Assembly (NCBI GenBank): GCA_016702555.1
Contig: JADJDV010000004.1
Location: 248,001-312,000, forward strand
Length of the DNA stretch: 64,000 nucleotides
DNA from: Burkholderiales bacterium
GTDB lineage: Bacteria > Pseudomonadota > Gammaproteobacteria > Burkholderiales > Burkholderiaceae_C
Reading direction: 5' to 3'
Below are positions 18,206-27,442 of this stretch, piece by piece. The first letter of the stretch is position 1. Each line of letters opens with the position of its first letter. The position numbers and the translations under genes are program-made. The notes beneath the pieces were generated by a model. It was given only the letters and a program-made list of their open reading frames with translations, ran no database searches and was not told the origin of the DNA.

Positions 18206-20554
18206 TCAGGCAGCGGTGGACACGACAGCGGCGCTGTCGGCCTCGGCCGCATCGAGATCGGCCTGAGTCAGTGGCCAGCGGCGCGGCTGCATGCGCAGCC
18301 AGGCGCCAATGGCCTTGGCGGCGCGGCGGCCCGCGCTCATCGCCAGGATCACGGTGGCGCCGCCGGTGACGATGTCGCCACCCGCGAACACGCCCGGCAG
18401 GTTGGTCGCCTGCGTGTCCTCGTCGGCGACGATGTAGCCCCATTTGTTCAGCGCCAGGCCTTCGGTGGCCTGGGCGACGATCGGGTTGGCCTTGGTGCCG
18501 AGCGCATAAATCACGGTGTCGCAATCCCACTCGACGAACTCGCCCTGCGGCAGCGGCTGCCGCCGGCCGCGCGCGTCGGGCTCGCCCAGCGCCATCTTCT
18601 CGACGCGGATGGCGCGCACGTCGCCCTCGTCGTCGATCAGGATCTCGACCGGCGAGTGCAGGAAGCTGAACTCGATGCCCTCCTCCTTCGCGTGCCGCAA
18701 CTCCTCCACCCGCGCCGGCGCCTCGGCCTCGCTGCGCCGGTAGACGCAGCGCACCTGCCCCGCGCCCAGGCGCTTGGCCACGCGCAGGCAGTCCATCGCC
18801 GTGTTGCCGGCGCCGATCACGACGACCTTGTCGCCCAGGCCGATCGGCGTGTCGCGGTAGGGGAACTGGTCGCCGCCCATCAGGTTCACGCGCGTCAGGA
18901 ACTCGTTGGCCGAGTACACCTGGCCCGCGAACTCGCCCGGGATGCCGAGGAAGGACGGCGCCCCGGCGCCGGCCGCCACGAACACGGCGTCGAAGCCCAT
19001 CTTGCCGGTCAGCTGCGCCACCGTGAAGGTCTTGCCGATGACCTTGTTGGTCAGGAAGCGCACGCCCAGGTCCTGCAGGCGCTTGACCTCGCGGTCGATG
19101 ATGTCGCGCGGCAGCCGGAACGAGGGAATGCCGTAGCGCAGCACGCCGCCGACCACGTGCAGCGCCTCGTACACCGTGACCTCGCAGCCCTGCTTGACCA
19201 GGTCGGCCGCCGCCGCCAGGCCGCCCGGGCCGGAGCCGACCACCGCCACCTGGCCGAGCACGTGCTCGAACTTCGGCGGCTCGACGAACACCGGCGGCGC
19301 GTTGTCGCCGACGAAGCGCTCCAGCCGCCCGATCGCCACCGGCTCCATCTTGGCCTTGATCAGCACGCACTGCGCCTCGCACTGGCTCTCCTGCGGGCAC
19401 ACGCGCCCGCACACCGAGGGGAAGATGCTCGATTCGTGGATGGCGCTGACCGCGCCCTCCAGGTCGCGCACCAGCAGGTGGCGGATGAAGCGCGGGATGT
19501 CGATCGACACCGGGCAGCCGTCGATGCAGGTCGGGTTGATGCACTGGATGCAGCGCTCGGCCTCGCGCAGCGCGGCCGCGTAGCTGTAGCCCAGGTTGAC
19601 CTCGGCAAAGCTGCCGGCGCGCTCGCTCGGATCGCGCTCGGGCATCTTGACCTGGGTGCGCTCCAGCGCCGAGTATTTCTTGTAGGTGCGCTTGCCCTGC
19701 GCGAACAGCTGCTCCTCGACGTTGCAGACGTGGGCGACGTCGTCGATCGCCTGCTGCTCCTGCTTCTTGAAACGCTTCTGGCGCGCGTGCAGTTCCTTGA
19801 AGTCGACCTTGTGGCCGTCGAAATCGGGGCCGTCGACGCAGGCAAACTTGACCTCGCCGTCCACCGTGACGCGACACGAGCCGCACATGCCGGTGCCATC
19901 GACCATGATGGTGTTGAGCGACACCATGGTCTTGACGCCAAACGGGCGGCTGGTGTCGGTGCAGGCGTGCATCATCGGCATCGGGCCAATGGCGATGATC
20001 AGGTCGGGCTTCGGCCCCTCGCGCTCCAGCAGTTCCTTCAGCGCCTCGGTGACGAAGCCGTGCCGGCCGGCGCTGCCGTCGTCGGTGCAGACGATCAGCT
20101 CGTCGGCGTACTCGGCCATGCGGTCCTGCCAGAACACGCGCTCGGCGCTGCGAAAACCGATGATGGCGGTGGTGCGGTTGCCGGCTTCCTTGAAGGCGCG
20201 CAGCTGCGGATACACCGGCGCCACGCCCAGGCCACCGGCCACCAGCACCACATGGCCAACCTTCTCGATGTGCTGCGGCAGGCCGAGCGGACCGACGAAG
20301 TCCTCGAACTCGTCGCCCTCCTTGAAGGCGTCGCGCATCTCGCGCGTGGTCTTGCCCAGCGCCTGCACCACCACGGTGACGGTGCCGCGCTCGCGGTCGT
20401 AGTCGGCCACGGTGAGCGGGATGCGCTCGCCGTCGTCGTACAGGCGCAGCATGACGAAATGGCCCGGCTCGGCGGCCTGCGCCACGTCGGGCGCCAGCAC
20501 GTCCCACTGGAAGGCGCTGTCGGAGAAAACTTCGTGCTTGACGATTCGGTACAT
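18206..20554 (-). CDS. Nfn-like fused ferredoxin:NADP oxidoreductase (NfnA+NfnB)
   Basis: A 782-residue fusion. The N-terminal ~280 residues are like NfnA/PyrK: an FAD/NAD-binding ferredoxin-reductase fold (HVVLVAGGLGVAPVYPQ) and a [2Fe-2S] site in MCGSCRV...C. The rest is a GltD/NfnB-like subunit: CIQCINPTCIDGCPV and CGRVCPQESQCEAQC clusters, FAD site VVGSGPGGLAAAADL and NADP site VVIGAGNTAMDCL. Such proteins move electrons between NADPH and ferredoxin; related ORFs (bzdV-like, or the third component of the Azoarcus 2-oxoglutarate:NADP system) sit in benzoyl-CoA clusters. ATG 20554 fits the conserved MYRIVKHEVF start. It probably links KorAB, the ferredoxin and the HCR/BCR reductases. Confidence 0.87.
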   Translation of the reverse strand: MYRIVKHEVFSDSAFQWDVLAPDVAQAAEPGHFVMLRLYDDGERIPLTVADYDRERGTVTVVVQALGKTTREMRDAFKEGDEFEDFVGPLGLPQHIEKVGHVVLVAGGLGVAPVYPQLRAFKEAGNRTTAIIGFRSAERVFWQDRMAEYADELIVCTDDGSAGRHGFVTEALKELLEREGPKPDLIIAIGPMPMMHACTDTSRPFGVKTMVSLNTIMVDGTGMCGSCRVTVDGEVKFACVDGPDFDGHKVDFKELHARQKRFKKQEQQAIDDVAHVCNVEEQLFAQGKRTYKKYSALERTQVKMPERDPSERAGSFAEVNLGYSYAAALREAERCIQCINPTCIDGCPVSIDIPRFIRHLLVRDLEGAVSAIHESSIFPSVCGRVCPQESQCEAQCVLIKAKMEPVAIGRLERFVGDNAPPVFVEPPKFEHVLGQVAVVGSGPGGLAAAADLVKQGCEVTVYEALHVVGGVLRYGIPSFRLPRDIIDREVKRLQDLGVRFLTNKVIGKTFTVAQLTGKMGFDAVFVAAGAGAPSFLGIPGEFAGQVYSANEFLTRVNLMGGDQFPYRDTPIGLGDKVVVIGAGNTAMDCLRVAKRLGAGQVRCVYRRSEAEAPARVEELRHAKEEGIEFSFLHSPVEILIDDEGDVRAIRVEKMALGEPDARGRRQPLPQGEFVEWDCDTVIYALGTKANPIVAQATEGLALNKWGYIVADEDTQATNLPGVFAGGDIVTGGATVILAMSAGRRAAKAIGAWLRMQPRRWPLTQADLDAAEADSAAVVSTAA

Positions 20555-20585
20555 CGACGGCGTCCTTGGGGATTCGGGTTCGGAT

Positions 20586-21575
20586 TCAGGCGGCGGCCGG
20601 GACACCGGCCCACAGCGTGGCGGCGAGGTGCTGCGTCAGCCGGACCAGCACGCGGCGCCGGTACTTCACTGCGGCCACCGTGGTCTGCAGCACGTTGGAT
20701 TGCTTGCGCACCGCCTCACCCAGCGCGGCGGCCAGTTCCGCCGACCAGGGCTGGCCGACGAAGTCGTCCACCGACACCTGCAGCGGCGCCGAGTTGGTGC
20801 CGGTGATCGCCACACGCAGGCCGGTCAGCCGCTCGCCCTCGCGCCGCAGGGCCACGGCGACGCCGGCGAGCGGGAAATCGACCGCGTCGCGCACGCGCGC
20901 CTTGGCGTAGTCGGCGCGCCAGCCGGCGGCCGGCGGCAGATGGACGGCGACCAGCAGTTCACCGGCGGCCAGTGTCAGGCGCCGGGCACCGTCCTCGACG
21001 AACAGATCGGCCAGCGGGATGCACCGCCCGCCGCCATCGGGGCCGGCGATCTCGGCCTCGGCGCCCAGCACCATCAGTGCCGGCGCGACGTCGCCGTGGT
21101 AGGTGGCGTAGCAGCGGTCGTTCTTGACCACCACGTGGCAGGTGTCGCCGCGGTACTTCAGGCAGTAGCCGTTGCCCGAGCGCCACCAGTCGCTCTGGTT
21201 GTAGAACACGCAGCGCGTGTCCTGGCACAGGTTGCCGCCCAGCGTCGCCGACAGGCGATGCGTCGGCCCGGCGACCAGGCCGGCCGCGGTGGCCAGCGCC
21301 GGCCAGCCGGCGCGGATGCGCGCGTCGGCGGCGATCGCGGCCAGTGTCATGCCGGCGCCGATGCGCAAGGCACCGTCCGCGTCTATGGCGCAGGCGCCGA
21401 AATCGGGAATGCCGCCCAGGTCGACCAGCAGGCCCGGCTCGCCCAGGCCGCGCCGCAGATTGGGCAGCAGGTCGGTGCCGCCGCCGAGCGCGCAGGCGCC
21501 GTCCTGCGCCAGCAGCCGCGCCGCCTCGTCGAGGCTGGCCGGGCGCTGCAAGCTGATGGAAGCCAGCGCGTTCAT
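20586..21575 (-). CDS. hcrB: 4-hydroxybenzoyl-CoA reductase beta subunit (FAD, extra [4Fe-4S])
   Basis: A 329-residue FAD subunit of the xanthine-oxidase family (GGGTDLLPNLRRGLGEP, then GPTHRLSATLGGNLCQDTRC). It contains the HCR-specific insert that binds a [4Fe-4S] cluster, with cysteines C122, C138, C146 and C155 by direct count, the same positions as in the Thauera enzyme. This cluster lets HCR run in the reductive, low-potential direction. The ATG overlaps the hcrA stop (ATGA). It is 31 bp upstream of the Nfn-like gene. Confidence 0.95.
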   Translation of the reverse strand: MNALASISLQRPASLDEAARLLAQDGACALGGGTDLLPNLRRGLGEPGLLVDLGGIPDFGACAIDADGALRIGAGMTLAAIAADARIRAGWPALATAAGLVAGPTHRLSATLGGNLCQDTRCVFYNQSDWWRSGNGYCLKYRGDTCHVVVKNDRCYATYHGDVAPALMVLGAEAEIAGPDGGGRCIPLADLFVEDGARRLTLAAGELLVAVHLPPAAGWRADYAKARVRDAVDFPLAGVAVALRREGERLTGLRVAITGTNSAPLQVSVDDFVGQPWSAELAAALGEAVRKQSNVLQTTVAAVKYRRRVLVRLTQHLAATLWAGVPAAA

Positions 21576-23939
21576 GCCGCAGCCCCTTTCACGGCCGCCG
21601 CTGCCGCGCGCGCCGCCGCGGCATCGCGCGCGTCGATCAGTTCGAGCACGCGGTCGGGGCTGAGCGGGAACTGCACCGCGCGCACGCCCACCGCCTCGTG
21701 CACCGCGTCGGCGACCGCCGGCAGAAAGCCGGCCAGCATGCCCTCGGACGCCTCCTTGGCGCCGAACGGCCCGTTCGGGTCGATGCTCTCCACGATGATG
21801 ACCTCGATGTCGGGGCTTTCGGCCATGGTCGGCACGCGGTAGTCCAGCAGGTTGCCGTGCAGCATGCGGCCCTCGTCCCAGCTGGTTTCTTCCGACAGCG
21901 CCTGGCCCATGCCCATCCAGACGCCGCCCTGGGCCTGGCCTTCCACCGCCAGCGGATTGAGCGCCTTGCCGACGTCGACCGCCAGCCACACCTTGTGCGC
22001 CGTGACCTTGCCGGTGACCTCGTCGACCGAGGCCTCGACCACCTGCGCCGAATAGCAGAAACCCATGGTGGCGCCGATGGCGCTGCCGCGGATCTTCTTG
22101 TCGCCCTGGAACTCGATCGGGCAGGTGAAGCTGCCCTTCACCGAGATGGTGCCGCTGCCCACCATGGCCGCCGCCACCGCCTCGTGGTAGCTCAGGCCCG
22201 CGCCGTCGCCGCCGCGCACCGAGAAGGTTTCGTCGATCACCTCGATGTCGGCCTCGAACACCTTCAGGCGCGCCGCCACCGCCTTGACCAGGATCGCCTT
22301 CAGTTGGTCGGCGGCGTCGATGCCGGCGTTGCCGACCATGAAGGTCACGCGCGAGGAGTAGCTGCCGTTGTCCTTGGGCGTCAGCGCGCTGTCGGCGCTG
22401 ATCACGCGGATGCGGTTCATGCGCACGCCCAGCGTCTCGGCCACCACCTGCGCCACCATGGTGTTGGAACCCTGGCCAATGTCGGCGGCGCCGGTGAAGA
22501 TGGTCAGGCCGCCGTCGAAGTCGAGCTTGAGGTTGACGACGGCGTGCGGCTCGCCGGTCCAGTGCTTGGGCGTCGAGGTGCCCGAGACGAAGTGCGCGCA
22601 GCCCATGCCAAGCCCGCGCCCGGGCGGCATCTTGCCGCGCCGCTCATCCCAGCCCGACGCGGCCTTGACCTTCTCCAGGCATTCGGGCAGGCCGTAGCTC
22701 AGCACCTTTTGCGCGTACATGGTCGTGTACGGGATCTGCGGCAGCAGGTTGCGCTCGCGCACCGCGAAGGCGTCGAGGCCCAGCTCCTCGGCCATCTCGG
22801 TCAGCAGCGCCTCGAAGGCGGCGCGCGTGTCCACCGTGCCGTGGCCGCGCTGCGCGCCGCAGGGCGGCGTGTTGGTGTAGACGCGCCAGGCGTCGTGCTT
22901 GATGGCCGGGATGTCGTACAGGCCGTGCATCAGCGCGCCGGTGTAGAGGATGGTGATGATCCCGTAGCCGGCGTAGGCGCCGCCGGCCTGCGTGGCCTCC
23001 AGCGCCAGCGCGGTGATGCGACCATCTTTTTTCAGGCCCAGCTTCATCTTGACCAGCGTCCAGGGCCGGCCGCGGTGCGCGATGAAGGTCTCCTCGCGCG
23101 TCTGCGTCAGGCGCACGGTGCCGCCGGCACGGCGCGCCAGCAGCGCCGCGATGATCTCGAAGTGCAGCGCCTCGGTGCGGGCGCCGAAGCCGCCGCCCAG
23201 AAAGGGCTTGACCACGCGGATGCGCGCCGAATCCATCTGCAGGCAGCTGGCCACCTTCAGGTGCACGTAGTAGGGCACCTGGGTCGTGGTGTGCAGCGTC
23301 AGCGCGTCGCGCTGCAGGTCGTACTCGGCCAGCGTGGCGTTGAGCTCCATGTGCGCGTGGTTGACCTCGGCAAAGGTGTAGGTCTTCTCGCGGATCAGGT
23401 CGGCTTCGGCGAAAGCCGGCCTCGACCTCGCCGAACTCGGCGTGCACCTCGCGCAGGATGTTGTTCGGCTTCTCGTCGTGGATCGCCACCGCGCCCGGCT
23501 TCATCGCCTGCCGGGCCGTCATGTAGGCCGGCAGCTCCTCGTACTCGACGCGGATCAGGCGCAGCGCGGCCTCGGCCGTGGCCTCGTCGACGGCCGCCAC
23601 GGCGGCGACCGGATCGCCGCGGTAGCGCACCTTCTCGCGCGCCAGCGGAAACTCGTTCTCGGCGATCGGCAGCACGCCGTAGGGCACCGGCGTGTCGTCG
23701 CCGGTGCAGACCGCGTGCACGCCCTTGAGCGCCCAGGCCTCGCGCGTGTCGATCGAGACGATGCGCGCGTGCGCCACCGGGCTGCGCAGGATGCGCCCGA
23801 CCAGCGCGTCGGGCGCCGCGATGTCGGCGGTGTAGCGCGCCTTGCCGGTGACCTTCTCGACGCCGTCGATGAGCGGCGTGCGCACGCCCACCGTGCCCTG
23901 ATTGGCGCCGCGCAGGCGGATGTGCTCGGGTGCGTTCAT
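21572..23939 (-). pseudogene. hcrA: 4-hydroxybenzoyl-CoA reductase alpha subunit, one-base frameshift
   Basis: The molybdenum subunit, read in two frames. Codons from ATG 23939 give MNAPEHIRLRGANQGTVG to about GEVEAGF; a one-base surplus in the A run at 23411-23415 (minus strand GGCTTTCGCC, expected GGCTTCGCC) shifts the frame. The remainder continues as AEADLIREKTYTFAEV and the full C-terminal molybdopterin domain (GGGFGARTEALHFE, PPCGAQRGHG, GAADIGQGSN) to the stop at 21572. Removing one base gives 788 residues, close to the usual ~770. It could be a sequencing error, a real lesion or phase variant. Neighbours look intact, so a read error is plausible. Without it HCR would be inactive. Confidence 0.88.
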
Positions 23940-24418
23940 CGCATCGCCTCGTACAGCGGATCGGCCGCCGCCTGCACCGACTCGATGATCTTCACGTAGC
24001 CGGTGCAGCGGCACAGGTTGCCGGCCAGCGCCTGCTTGATCTGCTCGGCCGAGGGCTGCGACTGCTGCCGCAGCAGGCCTTCGGCGGCCATGATCATACC
24101 GGGCGTGCAGAAGCCGCACTGGGTGCCGAGCTTCTCGTGAAAGGCCTGCTGCAGGCGCGACAGGCGCCCTTGTGTGGCCAGGCTTTCCACGGTCTCGACC
24201 TGCTGCCCCGCCACCTGGTGCGCCAGCGTCGAGCAGGCCAGGCGCGGCCGGTCGTCGACCAGCACGGTGCAGGCGCCGCACTCGCCGCCGTCGCAGCCGC
24301 GCTTGGTGCCGGTCAGGCCAAGATCGTCGCGCAGCACCTCGATCAGCAGCGCGCCGTCGGCGGCCAGCAGCTCGCGCTGGCGGCCGTTCACGGTCAGGGT
24401 CAGCAGGCGTTTGGGCAT
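23936..24418 (-). CDS. hcrC: 4-hydroxybenzoyl-CoA reductase gamma subunit (2x[2Fe-2S])
   Basis: A 160-residue iron-sulfur subunit of the xanthine-oxidase family. The plant-type [2Fe-2S] site is GCDGGECGACTVLV with the fourth Cys in ACSTLA, and the second cluster is CGFCTPGMI with CRCTGY. It is the first gene of hcrC-A-B and overlaps hcrA by ATGA. Its promoter region (24419-24537) holds an FNR box and a GGTA palindrome. HCR removes the phenolic hydroxyl of 4-hydroxybenzoyl-CoA to form benzoyl-CoA with ferredoxin as donor. Confidence 0.95.
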   Translation of the reverse strand: MPKRLLTLTVNGRQRELLAADGALLIEVLRDDLGLTGTKRGCDGGECGACTVLVDDRPRLACSTLAHQVAGQQVETVESLATQGRLSRLQQAFHEKLGTQCGFCTPGMIMAAEGLLRQQSQPSAEQIKQALAGNLCRCTGYVKIIESVQAAADPLYEAMR

Positions 24419-24465
24419 GGGAAAAAACTCGGCATTGAAAGGATCGTGTCAGAAAGACGTAATGT

Positions 24466-24479
24466 GGTATTGCAATACC
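24466..24479. promoter_or_regulatory. GGTA-N6-TACC palindrome at hcrC promoter
   Basis: GGTATTGCAATACC is a perfect 14-bp palindrome in the hcrC leader region. Given the FNR box 23 bp away (centre to centre), it would cover about -12 to -25 of the promoter, a classic repressor position. It belongs to the set at 363, 34452, 38329 and 40882. Confidence 0.7.
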
Positions 24480-24488
24480 GATTTCGGT

Positions 24489-24502
24489 TTGATCCAGCGC
24501 AA
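24489..24502 (-). promoter_or_regulatory. FNR/ANR-type box of hcrC promoter
   Basis: TTGATCCAGCGCAA, identical to the box at 383-396. With activation at -41.5 transcription would start near 24454, giving a ~36-nt leader to hcrC. This suits oxygen-repressed expression of 4-hydroxybenzoyl-CoA reductase. Confidence 0.68.
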
Positions 24503-24537
24503 AGGCGGCCGTATCGGCACGCAATATTCCAGTCCAA

Positions 24538-26124
24538 TCAGACCGGTGTTTCGTTCAGCGCGCGCAGGCGAAAGCGCTGGATCTTGCCGGTGGCGGTCTT
24601 CGGCAGCTCGTCGACGAACTCGATCTGGCGCGGGTACTTGTAGGGCGCCAGGTGCTGCTTGGCGAAGGCCTGCAGCGCCTCGGTCGTCACCGCGGTGCCG
24701 GGCTTGCGCACCACGTAGGCCTTGGTCTTGGTCAGGCCCTGGGCGTCGGTGACGCCGATCACCGCCGCCTCCAGCACCTCGGGGTGCTGGATCAGCGTGG
24801 CCTCGACCTCGAAGGGCGAGACGTAGATGCCGCTCACCTTCAGCATGTCGTCGGTGCGGCCGGCGCACAGATAGCTGCCGTCGGCCTGGCGGATGTACTT
24901 GTCGCCGCTCTTGGTCCAGTCGCCCTGGAAGGTCTCGCGCGTCTTCACGCGGTTGCCCCAGTACATCAGCGCGCTCGACGGCCCCTGCACGTACAGGTCG
25001 CCCGGCTCGCCGTCCGGCACCGGCTGGCCGTCATCGCCCCGCAGCTCGATGCGGTAGCCCGGCACCGGCCAGCCGGTGCAGCCGTACTGGATGCGATCGG
25101 GCGTGTTCGACACGTAGCAGTGCAGCATCTCGGTGGAGCCCAGCCCGTCGACGATGTCGACGCCGACCTGGTGCTTGAAACGCTGTCCGATCTCGGCCGG
25201 CAGCGCCTCGCCGGCCGACGAAGCCATGCGCAGCGCCAGTTCGTCCGGGCGCGGCAGATCGGCGTCGGCCAGCATGCCGGCGTAGCCGGTGGGCGCGCCG
25301 AAGAACACCGTCGGGCGCGGACCGTGCTGGCCGCGCCAGCGCGCGAAGGTGGCGCGCGGCGTCGGGCGCTCGGGCATCAGCAGCGTGGTGGCGCCGACGC
25401 TGAGCGGAAAACTCAGCGCGTTGCCGAGCCCGTAGGCGAAGAACAGCTTGGCGGCCGAGAAGCAGACGTCGTCCTCGCGCAGGCCGAGCACGCCGCGCCC
25501 GTACAGCTCCGCCGTCCAGTAGGGGTTGGCGTGCGAGTGCACCGTGCCCTTGGGGCGGCCGGTGGAGCCGCTGGAATAGAGCCAGAAGGCCGGGTCGTCG
25601 GCGTGCGTGGTGGCTGGCCGGTCCAGCGACGCGTGCGCCGCCAGCAGCGATTCCAGCTCCACCTCCGACGGGTGCAGCGGCCCCTCGGGGCGCGCCACGA
25701 TCACCTTGCGCACCTCGTGGTCGGCCTTGATCAGCGCCGCGTTCAGCACCGGCAGCAGCGCGCCCGAGACCAGCGCCATCTGCGCGCGCGAATGCTCCAG
25801 CATGTAGGCGTAGTCGTCCGCCGTCAGCAAGGTGTTGACGGCCACCGGCACGGCACCGGCGTAGAGGCTGCCGAGAAAGGCCACCGGCCAGTCGTTGCAG
25901 TCCTGCATCAGCAGCAGCACGCGCTCCTCCGGGCGCACGCCCAGACTCTTCAATGCGGCGGCGAGCCGGCGCACGCGCTCATCGAGCTGGCCGTAGCTCA
26001 GGGTGCCGCGGTCGTCGACGTAGGCCGGCTTGTCACCGCGGCCGGTATTGCGCTGCAGCAGGTGCTGCGCGAAATTGAAGACATCGACCGGCGGCGCGAC
26101 GTCGAGGGGGGCGCTGTCATCCAT
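24538..26124 (-). CDS. bclA: Benzoate/aryl-CoA ligase (AMP-forming)
   Basis: A 528-residue AMP-dependent ligase of the benzoate-CoA ligase subgroup, close to its usual length. Motifs: LYSSGSTGRPKGTVHSHANP (P-loop), AAKLFFAYGLGNALSFPL (aryl-binding face typical of BCL), GLGSTEMLHCYVSN, CAGRTDDMLKVSGIYVSP, and the C-terminal TATGKIQRFRLR lysine. It follows ferredoxin in the bcr operon (gap 154 bp with a hairpin), so benzoate is the likely substrate; 4-hydroxybenzoate cannot be excluded because hcrC starts just downstream. It forms aryl-CoA from the acid, ATP and CoA. Confidence 0.85.
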   Translation of the reverse strand: MDDSAPLDVAPPVDVFNFAQHLLQRNTGRGDKPAYVDDRGTLSYGQLDERVRRLAAALKSLGVRPEERVLLLMQDCNDWPVAFLGSLYAGAVPVAVNTLLTADDYAYMLEHSRAQMALVSGALLPVLNAALIKADHEVRKVIVARPEGPLHPSEVELESLLAAHASLDRPATTHADDPAFWLYSSGSTGRPKGTVHSHANPYWTAELYGRGVLGLREDDVCFSAAKLFFAYGLGNALSFPLSVGATTLLMPERPTPRATFARWRGQHGPRPTVFFGAPTGYAGMLADADLPRPDELALRMASSAGEALPAEIGQRFKHQVGVDIVDGLGSTEMLHCYVSNTPDRIQYGCTGWPVPGYRIELRGDDGQPVPDGEPGDLYVQGPSSALMYWGNRVKTRETFQGDWTKSGDKYIRQADGSYLCAGRTDDMLKVSGIYVSPFEVEATLIQHPEVLEAAVIGVTDAQGLTKTKAYVVRKPGTAVTTEALQAFAKQHLAPYKYPRQIEFVDELPKTATGKIQRFRLRALNETPV

Positions 26125-26245
26125 GCGCTCGACTCCGGTGAGCTTGGTCGCCAGCCGCGCAGGCGGGCGAAACGGGCCCGGACGCCGCGGCGGGGTGGCG
26201 CCCGGAAGAATGGTGCGGCGCGAGTGCCGCCGTCGCTCAGAAGAG

Positions 26246-26272
26246 GTGAACGAATCCGGCGGGTTCGTTCAC
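26246..26272. repeat. Short hairpin, collapsed copy of a dispersed inverted-repeat element
   Basis: Arms GTGAACGAA (26246-26254) and TTCGTTCAC (26264-26272) flank TCCGGCGGG. The sequence looks like the two ends of the elements at 54619-54780 and 55486-55646 joined after loss of the centre. It lies between fdx and the ligase gene and could reduce read-through. Confidence 0.6.
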
Positions 26273-26278
26273 GCCGGC

Positions 26279-26524
26279 TCAGCCGTGCAGGCTTTCGTAC
26301 TTGGCCAGGAGTTCTTCCTGGCTTTCGACGAAATCCGGGTTTGGCACGATGCAGTCGGCCGGGCAGACCAGCATGCATTGCGGTTCGTCCTCGGCGCCGA
26401 CGCATTCGGTGCAGCGCAGCGGATCGATCACGTAGATCAGTTCACCGACCGAGATCGCCTCGTTCGGGCACACCGGCCGGCAGGCGTCGCAGGCGGTGCA
26501 GTTGTCGTCAATCATCAAGGCCAT
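26279..26524 (-). CDS. fdx: 2x[4Fe-4S] ferredoxin
   Basis: An 81-residue ferredoxin with two cluster motifs, CTACDACRPVCPNEAI (C-x2-C-x2-C-x3-C) and CTECVGAEDEPQCMLVCPADC, whose long spacing between second and third Cys is typical of the Alvin-type, low-potential form. It is the size of the Thauera ferredoxin that donates electrons to benzoyl-CoA reductase. It lies between bcrD and the ligase. The start is ATG 26524 (MALMIDDNCTACDAC); the open frame upstream is only the leader. Confidence 0.95.
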   Translation of the reverse strand: MALMIDDNCTACDACRPVCPNEAISVGELIYVIDPLRCTECVGAEDEPQCMLVCPADCIVPNPDFVESQEELLAKYESLHG

Positions 26525-26564
26525 GATGGGTTTCCTTCGGACTGGGTGTGATGGCGTTTTTTCT

Positions 26565-27419
26565 TCAGGCCGCGACCGCAGCCGACTCGAGTTCCTGCAG
26601 CTTCTGGTGGCGGTAGGCGCCCCACAGCGCGGCACCGATGGCGCCGGCCAGGATGGAATCCGGGTGCGAGCGCACCGTCACCGCGACCTTCTCGTTGGCC
26701 ATCTCTTCCTGGATCGCCGCCAGCAGGCCGGTGTCCAGCGCCAGGCCGCCGGTCATCAGCGCGACGCCGCCCTTGACACCGGTCACCTTGAGCAGCTTGA
26801 CGATGCGCGAGGCCATCGACAGGTGGATGCCCTTGAGGATGTCGGGCGTCGAGATGGCGCGGCTGACCATGTTGATGACGTCGGTCTCGGCCAGCACGGC
26901 GCAGATCGAGCTGACCTTTTCCGGGTCCTTCGAGCTCTGCGAGATCGATCCGATTTCCTCGATGGCAACGCCCAGATAGCGCGCGATGTTCTCCAGGAAC
27001 TGGCCCGAGCCCGAGGCGCACTGGCTGGTCATCTTGTACTGCAGCACCTTGCCGCGCTCGTCGACCGAGATCGCCCGGCCGTTCAGCGCACCGATGTCGA
27101 CCACCGCGCGCGCCTCCGGGTCCAGGAACAGGCCGCCGCGCGCGTGCGTGGTCATCGAGTAGAAGTGCCCGGTCGAGAACTTGACGTTCTCGCCCTCGCC
27201 GGTGGTGGCGATGTAGTCGATGTCCTCGGGCTTGAGGCCGGCGTCTTCCAGGACGCCTTCGTAGCCCTCGCGGGCCAGCGTCATCGGATCGCGCCGGCGG
27301 ATGCGCTCGACGCGCTTGGCCAGCCAGTGCGGCGTGCCGTCCGCGTCGATGCGGAACAGCGCCGTCTTGACCGCGCCGGAGCCGATGTCGATGCCGATGG
27401 TGTGGATGCTCTTGCTCAT
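26565..27419 (-). CDS. bcrD: Benzoyl-CoA reductase subunit D (ATPase)
   Basis: A 284-residue ASKHA-type ATPase with phosphate-1 loop IGIDIGSGAVKTALF (residues ~7-21), the SQCASGSGQFLE cluster-ligand segment and the adenosine loop ALMTGGLALDTGLL. With BcrA it forms the ATPase module that drives two-electron reduction of benzoyl-CoA, holding a [4Fe-4S] cluster between the two subunits. The start at 27419 is 23 bp after the bcrA stop. Order C-B-A-D is as in Thauera. Confidence 0.96.
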   Translation of the reverse strand: MSKSIHTIGIDIGSGAVKTALFRIDADGTPHWLAKRVERIRRRDPMTLAREGYEGVLEDAGLKPEDIDYIATTGEGENVKFSTGHFYSMTTHARGGLFLDPEARAVVDIGALNGRAISVDERGKVLQYKMTSQCASGSGQFLENIARYLGVAIEEIGSISQSSKDPEKVSSICAVLAETDVINMVSRAISTPDILKGIHLSMASRIVKLLKVTGVKGGVALMTGGLALDTGLLAAIQEEMANEKVAVTVRSHPDSILAGAIGAALWGAYRHQKLQELESAAVAA

Positions 27420-27442
27420 GATGGTGTGCTCCTTGGGCGCTT

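Noticed and set aside
23405..23420. Programmed +1 frameshift in hcrA
   Set aside because: No stop codon at the shift, no slippery heptamer and no downstream structure seen; an assembly error or true lesion is simpler.
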